From Pictodentalium vernedei (taxonomy: Eukaryota; Mollusca; Scaphopoda; Dentaliida; Dentaliidae): 64,000 nt of DNA. Positions 58,787-64,000 of the stretch are shown here, piece by piece. The notes under the pieces are model-generated. The model was not told the origin of the DNA. It searched no databases and worked only from the letters and a program-made list of their open reading frames with translations. Made by a program: the position numbers and the translations under genes. The stretch is from positions 21,244,520-21,308,519 of the forward strand of contig CM062289.1 in NCBI GenBank assembly GCA_031216915.1, in the 5' to 3' direction. The stretch's first letter is position 1. Every line of letters begins with the position of its first letter.

Positions 58787-59167
58787 ATGTTGGTGATAAA
58801 GAACAGGGGATACGTCAGAACTTACGTTCATGGCGGTTCTGGCATCGTCGATTCTATAATGCGAGCGTTCACGAGCGATGCGGGTAGAAAACTCGCATCG
58901 ACTGCGTTTGAGGTCGGTAAGAAGACGGCTTTGGATGCTGGTAAGAAAGCCGCTTCCGAAGCCAGTGGTAAGATGGCTTCTGTGGCTGGCAAGAGGGCAG
59001 CCGACGCGTTGATCGACAAGTTGATCAGTCCGCCGGCGAAGCGAGCTGCGTTAGAGTGAACGCCGAAAAGTTGGAAAGATTTTAAGGATGCTGTGGTACC
59101 CATACAAGATTTAGCCAAAATGACGAGTGGATCCGGATTGAAGAGAACTCACAACGGTGTGATATAA
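58787..59167 (+). pseudogene. Small basic core/pX-like virion protein with internal stop
   Basis: ATG at 58787 opens 90 codons rich in Ala, Lys, Gly and Ser, with GKKTALDAGKKAASEASGK-type repeats. VHGG-S at residues 14-18 resembles an adenain cleavage site. TGA at 59057-59059 ends this part, but the same frame continues with no other stop for 35 more codons to TAA at 59165-59167. The continuation ends in a Gly-Ser-Gly-Leu-Lys-Arg tail typical of such proteins. Either the TGA is a disabling mutation or the protein truly ends at 90 residues. A DNA-condensing or virion-core role is inferred from composition and neighbours. Confidence 0.65.
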
Positions 59168-59261
59168 ATAAATAATAATATTAAACAACTAAGTTTGAAA
59201 AAACATATAAAATTTGTGTTTGAAAAGAATCTAAAATAACAAACAAAAAAATAAAACAAAG

Positions 59262-60116
59262 ATGAACATTAAAGATATGTCTTGGAACGATGCCGCGACT
59301 AAGAGGTTGAATAATGAGTTCTTTCCCAAAAGCATAAGAGGCTTGATAGTGGGAAAATCGAATTGTGGAAAGACTAATCTGTTGATGAATCTGTTGTCCC
59401 GACCCGACTGGTTGGATTACGACAGATTGTTCGTGTTTGGCAAGAGCTTGTTTCAACCCGAATACAGATTGCTTCGAGAGTGCATGGATCGTAGACTGCC
59501 CAAGGATGTCATAGCCAGAATCTTTGACAGTAGGGAGGAATTCAACAAGAGTGAAGCTCCACTTTCGACCATTTTGGACGGTGCGGCGATGGAGCTGATG
59601 AAGAGAAATGCATCTTCGAACGTCGAGTGTCGATTTTATGAGAACGCTAGCGACGTTCCGGATCCTAGAGAACTGAAATCGGAAGATAAGAATCTCATGA
59701 TTTTCGACGATCTGCTTTTGGAGAGACAGAACCAATGCGAATCGTATTACGTTAGGGGTCGACACAGCAACGTGGACTGTTTCTACCTGTCGCAGAATTA
59801 TTTTCGATTGCCCAGACAGACGATAAGGGAGAACGCTAATTTTCTATGTCTCTTTCGCCAAGGTCTCAAGAATCTCAATCACATCTACGGCGATCATGTC
59901 GCAAACGACATGAGCGCGGCAGAATTCAGGAGATTCTGCAAGAGGGTTTGGGATGGTGGACTTTACAATTTCATCGTGATCGATTTGACAAGCGAATTTA
60001 ATCGCGGAAAATATCGGTGCGGATTCGACAAGTTTTATGTTTCTGATGATAATAAGATAGAGCATGAAAATAAAATTTATAAAATAATAAATCTTCAAAT
60101 AATTAGTTTTGAATAA
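59262..60116 (+). CDS. A32/FtsK-HerA-type genome-packaging ATPase (284 aa)
   Basis: Walker A is GKSNCGKT at 31-38. Walker B is LMIFDD at 145-150, with the acidic pair followed by LLLERQ. Downstream, GRHSNVDCFYLSQNYFRL and QTIRENANFLCLFRQG carry the sensor-type Gln and Asn/Arg residues expected in Polinton and large DNA virus packaging ATPases. The length is right for the Polinton family. It would pump the genome into the preformed capsid using ATP. The frame is intact and the start is the first ATG, with A-rich sequence before it. Confidence 0.93.
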   Translation: MNIKDMSWNDAATKRLNNEFFPKSIRGLIVGKSNCGKTNLLMNLLSRPDWLDYDRLFVFGKSLFQPEYRLLRECMDRRLPKDVIARIFDSREEFNKSEAPLSTILDGAAMELMKRNASSNVECRFYENASDVPDPRELKSEDKNLMIFDDLLLERQNQCESYYVRGRHSNVDCFYLSQNYFRLPRQTIRENANFLCLFRQGLKNLNHIYGDHVANDMSAAEFRRFCKRVWDGGLYNFIVIDLTSEFNRGKYRCGFDKFYVSDDNKIEHENKIYKIINLQIISFE

Positions 60117-60136
60117 AAAAAATAAAATTAACTATA

Positions 60137-60892
60137 ATGTTCGAACATGGAGAATTGTTAGAACGGATAGCCGAGAATACGGCTGCAAAACAATCCATTC
60201 AAATCGTGGTGAGTGGCGATTCGACTCGATTCCCTACGAAATTCGAACCTTCCCTCGAATTGAATAGAGAGAAAAGATACGAGATGGCGTTGGTGAATCT
60301 GGAGACTTATTATTCCTTTCCCAACGCCACCGAAATGAATAACTCGTTCAAGTATTCCGACGGAGTGGATTGGTTGGAGATTCGAATTCCCAAAGGGAGT
60401 TACGACATAGACGATTTGAACAATTACATTCAGACACGAATGAAGACGGATGGAAAGGGAAGCAACAAGATCAGACTCGCTCCCAATCCTAATACCTTAC
60501 AGACGATGTTGGATTTGGAAGATAATTTTCGAGTGGATTTCAACACGGACGATTCTATAGGCAAGATGTTGGGATTCGATCGAAAGATGTATCGAGACCA
60601 CACGGCATCGGAAAATACGGTCGACATTCTCGCAGTCAATAGCATTCTGGTGAACGTGGACGTGATTGCTGGAAGCTACGTGAATGGTAGCGCTCAACCG
60701 ACGATCTATTCCTTCTTTCCAAACGTGTCGCCGGGTTATAAGATCGTCGAGCGACCTCGAAATTTAGTTTATCTACCAGTGATTTTAGACACGTTGTATA
60801 GTCTCAAAACCACGTTGATGGATCAAGGTGGTGAACTGTTAGATCTTCGCGGAGAGAGGGTGACGATACGATTTCACATAAGAGAAATATAA
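60137..60892 (+). CDS. Probable penton-type (single jelly-roll) minor capsid protein (251 aa)
   Basis: Starts 20 bases after the ATPase stop. It is beta-rich with no membrane segment. Landmarks are NLETYYSFPNATEMNNSFKY (about 52-71), GSYDIDDLNNYI (about 87-98), NPNTLQTML, FFPNVSPGYKI and the C-terminal LDLRGERVTIRFHI. The size and position next to the packaging ATPase match the minor capsid (penton) gene of Polintons. The jelly-roll assignment is inferred, since no structure comparison was run. It is too small for a double jelly-roll major capsid protein. Confidence 0.72.
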   Translation: MFEHGELLERIAENTAAKQSIQIVVSGDSTRFPTKFEPSLELNREKRYEMALVNLETYYSFPNATEMNNSFKYSDGVDWLEIRIPKGSYDIDDLNNYIQTRMKTDGKGSNKIRLAPNPNTLQTMLDLEDNFRVDFNTDDSIGKMLGFDRKMYRDHTASENTVDILAVNSILVNVDVIAGSYVNGSAQPTIYSFFPNVSPGYKIVERPRNLVYLPVILDTLYSLKTTLMDQGGELLDLRGERVTIRFHIREI

Positions 60893-61038
60893 AAGCAAAA
60901 AAAAAAAAATATTGTGTATATATATAGATAACAAAAATAAAATAAACGCAATATTAATTTTACAAAATTATTTTAATATAAATAATTATTATTAAACAAG
61001 AAACAATTGAAGTAAATATATTTTAAAAAAACAGAATT
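60893..61038. other. AT-rich spacer in the virus-like cluster
   Basis: 146 bases, nearly all A and T, including TATATATATAG. It is a plausible polyadenylation and promoter region between capsid genes. Confidence 0.4.
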
Positions 61039-61641
61039 ATGACAGAATACGACGTGAACATATCCGCAGAACAGAGGAAGAAACTTAAGAGAGCGTTAAC
61101 AACTCGAGGCGAGGCGGTGAGATTCAAATTCACTCACGAAGATCTGACGAGAGGTGGTCAGGATTCGATCGCTTGGACCAGAAGTCAAATCAAAAGGATG
61201 GAGAAAGTGATTCGCGATGGAAGAGGGTTGACGGTGAGATTGAGTCCCGCTCAATTGAGATACAATTTGAGAATGAAAGGTGGTTTCCTATCGCTATTGG
61301 CAGGAATCGCCGCAAAAGCATTACCCTTCGCCGCAAAGGCACTACCCTTGCTCGGAAAGACTCTCGGCGTGGGAGCTCTCACGGGACTCGCTAGTTCGGC
61401 AGTTGAGAAATTAATGGGTGGCAGCGGACTGTTTTTGAAGAAGGGAGGAGCCGTGTGTCGCGTCCACGTAGACGACTGCGGTAAAGGATTGTATCTAGAA
61501 CCCGTTAGAAGTGGCAACTCTCTGAGAGGAAACGGTCTCTATCTGAAGAGTGGACAGAACGTTGAGCGACTCGGCAAGGGTTTGTTGCTCGGTGAGAATT
61601 CGCCATTTAAGAATATACCGATTTTGAATATGTTATTATAA
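61039..61641 (+). CDS. Adenovirus pVI-like virion protein with membrane-active segment (200 aa)
   Basis: Residues 1-78 are charged. A hydrophobic, Ala/Leu/Gly-rich segment (about 83-125) follows and could form amphipathic helices. It is bracketed by MKGG-F (79-83) and LMGG-S (125-129), both fitting the adenain consensus of Met/Ile/Leu-X-Gly-Gly then any residue. The C-terminal part repeats GNGLYLK/GKGLYLE-type motifs and ends SPFKNIPILNMLL. In adenoviruses the corresponding protein is trimmed by the viral protease and helps breach the endosome. The same role is inferred here by analogy. The frame is intact. Confidence 0.75.
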   Translation: MTEYDVNISAEQRKKLKRALTTRGEAVRFKFTHEDLTRGGQDSIAWTRSQIKRMEKVIRDGRGLTVRLSPAQLRYNLRMKGGFLSLLAGIAAKALPFAAKALPLLGKTLGVGALTGLASSAVEKLMGGSGLFLKKGGAVCRVHVDDCGKGLYLEPVRSGNSLRGNGLYLKSGQNVERLGKGLLLGENSPFKNIPILNMLL

Positions 61642-61702
61642 TATAAAATTATATAATTATATAAAATATAAATCATAGAAAGTATAAAATAATATATTTA
61701 AA

Positions 61703-61837
61703 ATGGATAAAAAGGTGGAGAAACAATTTTATCACCTGGATGAAAAGGTGGAGAAACAATTTGACGATAATGACGAATATCGCGAGACAGAGTGCAAAAA
61801 AACAAAAAAAGATGTGGAAAAAATGGTTAGACACTAA
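61703..61837 (+). CDS. Small charged frame of 44 codons in the virus-like cluster
   Basis: It is lysine/glutamate-rich with an internal duplication of Asp-Glu-Lys-Val-Glu-Lys-Gln-Phe (a direct repeat in DNA at about 61709-61765). It ends TAA, followed at once by TGA in the same phase. The next frame (61862-62191) is in that same phase, so the two could be pieces of one gene broken by consecutive stops. Confidence 0.4.
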   Translation: MDKKVEKQFYHLDEKVEKQFDDNDEYRETECKKTKKDVEKMVRH

Positions 61838-61861
61838 TGATGGATATCTAAGGAAGAACTG

Positions 61862-62191
61862 ATGAAAGATATAGATAAAACGTGGGATAGACTGTTGGAA
61901 TTGAAAAGAATGAGACGCTTTTCACCGTCACCACTACCTTCTAAAGTGAATGGTAATAATGCGAGTGTTACCAAGAGATGCACAACATTCGTTCATAATT
62001 ATGATTCGGATAAACATATGTGTTGTTATAAAAACGTATCATATCACAAAAAAAAGAAAAAAAGAAAAGAAGAAGAATCAACGCTGAAATTTGAGAAAAA
62101 AGGAAACGTTATTATAATATATATGGACGATAGTGAAGAAGAAGAAGAAGGAAAACAAAAAAAAACAACAAAAAAAAGTAATGAGATCTAA
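61862..62191 (+). CDS. Lysine-rich small protein of unknown function (109 aa)
   Basis: An N-terminal part with WDRLLELKRMRRF is followed by a Cys-containing middle (RCTTFVHNYDSDKHMCCY). A basic Lys-run, a short beta-like stretch (GNVIIIYMDD) and an alternating Glu then Lys tail complete it. No family was recognised. Its stop codon TAA (62189-62191) is the first part of the loop of a strong hairpin. The only upstream in-frame codons after the double stop are open, so the true start could be earlier or this may be a broken gene's 3' part. Confidence 0.5.
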   Translation: MKDIDKTWDRLLELKRMRRFSPSPLPSKVNGNNASVTKRCTTFVHNYDSDKHMCCYKNVSYHKKKKKRKEEESTLKFEKKGNVIIIYMDDSEEEEEGKQKKTTKKSNEI

Positions 62192-62218
62192 AGATGATCT
62201 CATTACTTGTTTTTTTTC
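62176..62218. terminator. Hairpin with T-run between convergent genes
   Basis: Arms 62176-62188 and 62196-62208 (AAGTAATGAGATC and its complement) pair perfectly over 13 bp, with a 7-nt loop and a following T run. The structure separates the plus-strand genes from the leftward accessory genes. It could end or stabilise transcripts from both sides. A similar hairpin recurs at 62983-63019. Confidence 0.6.
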
Positions 62219-62356
62219 CTTCTTCTTCGCTAAAAATTCAATCACTCTATTGTTTATATTTCCAAGTCCGTTATTAGCATGTTGACACTCGTGTTTTCAA
62301 GATGATCTCATCACGTTTTTCCTTCTTCTTCGCTAAAAAATCAATCTCTCTATTGC
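62219..62356 (-). pseudogene. 3'-end remnant of a third accessory-gene copy
   Basis: CTTCTTCTTCGCTAAAAA and CAAGTCCGTTATTAGCATGT occur here about 100 bp before the same sequences at the end of the next copy. They correspond to the last codons (Met-Leu-Ile-Thr-Asp) and 3' flank of the accessory gene. The rest of that copy is absent. Confidence 0.65.
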
Positions 62357-62804
62357 TTATATTTCCAAGTCCGTTATTAGCATGTTGACACCCGTGTATC
62401 CTCCTTTTTCGAAAACATGTTGAATGTTTATCTTTACTCTTTTGAGTTTTTTTACATCGGTGAACTTGCTCTCACCACCCAATTTCTCCACGAGCTCGCG
62501 TGAGATTTTTGGATATATGTAACTTCCATAGAACAACGTCAAATCATCCTTGTCGAATTCTTTTATCTTTAGCGATGACGATTTTCTGCAGATCGCTTTG
62601 ATACTCGTAAAACAAATCAAGCATGGCTTCATCCAATTTCAAAGTCATCTTATATCTGTTGTATTTATCCTCTAAGTCCTTCAGCTCGATCTCGTTCAAT
62701 TCGATGGGATCGTGTCGTTGTAATCTATAGATTTTAAAACCTAATTTCTTATTCGTTTCGACTCGTTTCAATTTCAATTCGCATCTTTTAGGTGTTGCTG
62801 TCAT
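62357..62804 (-). pseudogene. Accessory gene, copy 1, frameshifted
   Basis: It reads leftward from ATG at 62804. The first part (to about residue 75) and the last part (from about residue 85) are in different phases. The break falls between about 62560 and 62600. Both parts align with the intact copy at 63051-63500: PKRC near the start, HDPIELN, LKLDEAMLDLFYEYQ, then SYIY, GGES and KLKRVKINIQ. The function is unknown; position suggests a virus accessory gene. Confidence 0.8.
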
Positions 62805-62982
62805 GATCGATTATTTGGGGTTTTTTTAGTTTTATGAATTCTTGCAAAATAATGTATATTTTAAATTTTGTATTTTAATAATTTGTTTAAAAAAAAGTTT
62901 TGTTTTTTTTTTTTTGCTCTTTATATATATAAAAAAAAGTTTTTTAAATTTTAATTTTCTTTAATGTAAAAATTTTTTTTGT
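62805..62982 (-). promoter_or_regulatory. Putative promoter of accessory copy 1
   Basis: A very AT-rich spacer with CTCTTTATATATATAAAAAA at about 62920-62940, roughly 120 bp upstream of the ATG. A matching CTCTTTATATATAAATAAAA lies at a similar distance upstream of copy 2. The conserved TATA-like element is the only evidence. Confidence 0.5.
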
Positions 62983-63019
62983 AAAAGTAATGTGATCATC
63001 TTTAGATCTCATTACTTTT
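62983..63019. terminator. Second copy of the cluster hairpin
   Basis: 62983-62997 and 63005-63019 pair over 15 bp with one mismatch, and a T-run follows. It marks the 3' side of accessory copy 2, so the hairpin was duplicated with the gene. Confidence 0.55.
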
Positions 63020-63050
63020 TTTTCCTTCTTCTTCGCTAAAATCAATCTCT

Positions 63051-63500
63051 CTATTGTTCATATATTTCCATGTCCGTTATTAGCATGTCGACCTGCGTTA
63101 GTATTTTTCCTCTTATCAAAATGTCTTGAATGTTTATCTTTACTCTTTTGAGTTTTTCTACATCGGTGAATGCACTCTCACCACCTGATTTGTCCACAAG
63201 TTCGCATGAGATCATTGTATATATGTAACTTTCATAGATCATCGTCAAATCATTCATGTGGGGTCCTCTGTATTTGTCGAAGATATTATTCAGCAGATCG
63301 TCTTGGTACTCATAAAACAAATCGAGCATGGCTTCATCCAATTTCAAACACATTATATATTTGTTGTCGTAGTGCTCTAAGTACACCATCTTAACATCAT
63401 TCAATTCAATGGGATCGTGTTCTACTCTATAGATACAAGTATCTGATAGCGTATTAAAAAAACATTCTTTCAATTTACATCTTTTAGGTGTTGTTGTCAT
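63051..63500 (-). CDS. Accessory protein, copy 2, intact (149 aa)
   Basis: The ATG at 63500 is chosen because copy 1 starts at the equivalent codon (Met-Thr-X-Thr-Pro-Lys-Arg-Cys). It is a soluble, mixed-charge protein with no signal peptide or membrane segment. HDPIELN, LKLDEAMLDLFYEYQ, YESYIY and KLKRVKINIQ are shared with copy 1, so these parts are probably under constraint. No family was recognised. Confidence 0.75.
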   Translation of the reverse strand: MTTTPKRCKLKECFFNTLSDTCIYRVEHDPIELNDVKMVYLEHYDNKYIMCLKLDEAMLDLFYEYQDDLLNNIFDKYRGPHMNDLTMIYESYIYTMISCELVDKSGGESAFTDVEKLKRVKINIQDILIRGKILTQVDMLITDMEIYEQ

Positions 63501-63808
63501 GATCAATTATTTGGTTTTTATGAATTCTTGCAAATAATGTATATTTTAAATTTTGTATTTAAATAATAATTTGTTAAAAAAAGTTTCTCTTTATATATAA
63601 ATAAAAGTTAAATTTTAACATCCTTTTTTTTTTTTTTTTTTTTTCGTATTAATTCAATTTTTTTTTCACGTTAAGAACATATAATTGATTAATTCTTTTT
63701 GAAGGAATTAAAACATATTGTAAACAATTTTAAAACTTTTTAACAAATTATCATTAATACAAAATTCGAAAAAAATATTCTTACAAACTCAATTTTGAGG
63801 TAAAAACA
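63501..63808. promoter_or_regulatory. Divergent AT-rich spacer with TATA-like motif
   Basis: Lies between the leftward accessory gene and the rightward BIR gene. It includes CTCTTTATATATAAATAAAA at 63585-63604 and a T run near 63625-63645. It probably holds promoters for both directions. Confidence 0.5.
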
Positions 63809-64000
63809 ATGATCAAGTCCGAACATCTGAATTATAGTTTAGAACGTGCAAGACTTCAAACGTTTAAAAATTGGCCTTCGCATCTTGCTCAAAAACCCGA
63901 AGATTTAGCTGCTGCGGGTTTCATTTATGTGGGTAAAAGCAACAAAGTTAAATGTTTTTGTTGTAATATACATTTGATGAATTGGGAACCTCACGACAGA
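63809..64000 (+). CDS. BIR-domain (IAP-like) protein, 5' end only
   Basis: An ATG at 63809 opens a frame that is still open at the window edge (64 codons seen). After a short leader it shows the start of a baculovirus-IAP-repeat domain: ARLQTFKNWP (14-23), the PEDLAAAGFIYVGK stretch (30-43) and the first zinc cysteines Cys49 and Cys52 (KCFCC), then NWEP. The His and last Cys of the zinc site would follow outside the window. IAP-type proteins restrain caspase-driven cell death or act as ubiquitin ligases. Next to virus-like genes an anti-apoptotic role is likely, but a host IAP exon captured nearby cannot be excluded. Confidence 0.85.
   Translation, partial: MIKSEHLNYSLERARLQTFKNWPSHLAQKPEDLAAAGFIYVGKSNKVKCFCCNIHLMNWEPHDR

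Larger units (their letters stand above)
57700..64000 (+). mobile_element. Polinton/adintovirus-like endogenous element, partial
   Basis: Six plus-strand frames and a minus-strand gene pair are packed with short AT-rich spacers, unlike the surrounding repeat desert. The set (packaging ATPase, probable penton protein, pVI-like protein with adenain-type sites, small basic protein, conserved unknown) is the virion-assembly module of Polinton/Maverick elements and adintoviruses. DNA polymerase B, integrase, protease and major capsid protein are not in the window. Coding breaks show that this copy is at least partly decayed. The right end lies beyond 64000 and the left end was not located. Confidence 0.8.

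Noticed and set aside
60137-60892. Major capsid protein of the Polinton-like element
   Set aside because: At 251 residues it is far shorter than double jelly-roll major capsid proteins; penton-type fits better.

Overview
The window looks like repeat-rich nuclear DNA from a marine invertebrate. A mollusc is my best guess, but this rests only on the style of the repeats (the element at 47705-51840, Polinton- and Academ-type transposons, many TTAA-flanked foldback MITEs). No host protein-coding gene, rRNA gene or stand-alone tRNA gene could be supported. Almost everything recognisable is tandem repeat, transposon or virus-derived.

Layout. 1-12827 is one satellite array of a 47-bp unit. 12828-18494 is mostly unique-looking DNA with foldback elements and three related TTAA-flanked MITEs. 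18484-26104 is a second tandem array; its unit contains the end of the last MITE, and it changes abruptly from a 50-bp to a 40-bp form at about 20741. 26105-40315 is a patchwork of SINEs, foldbacks, MITEs, a dead LINE reverse-transcriptase fragment broken by a SINE and a MITE, and a 1-kb minisatellite grown inside a hairpin element. SINE copies share one body but carry either a tRNA-like or a 5S-rRNA-like head.

40333-46890 is an apparently complete DNA transposon. It has inverted repeats of about 165 bp, a possible 3-bp target duplication, and one uninterrupted reading frame on the minus strand. That protein has cysteine/histidine modules, a transposase-like core, an XPG/FEN-like nuclease and a tesmin-type cysteine-rich tail. 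It matches what I recall of the XPG-carrying lineage of the Academ superfamily. 47627-52006 is a MITE split by a 4.1-kb element that itself holds a homopolymer-rich minisatellite. 52007-57700 holds microsatellites, foldbacks and degenerate tandem repeats.

57700-64000 is the left or internal part of an integrated Polinton/adintovirus-like element that runs off the window. The plus-strand virion-type genes are a conserved protein of unknown role, a small basic protein, an A32/FtsK-type packaging ATPase, a probable single jelly-roll (penton-type) capsid protein and a pVI-like protein with adenain-type Gly-Gly sites around a hydrophobic segment. Next come small lysine-rich frames, a tandem-duplicated accessory gene on the minus strand, and the start of a BIR-domain (IAP-like) gene cut by the window end. 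The ATPase, capsid and pVI-like frames are open. The small basic gene has an internal stop and one accessory copy is frameshifted, so the element is probably an ageing endogenous copy. Polymerase, integrase, protease and major capsid genes are not seen and would have to lie beyond 64000.
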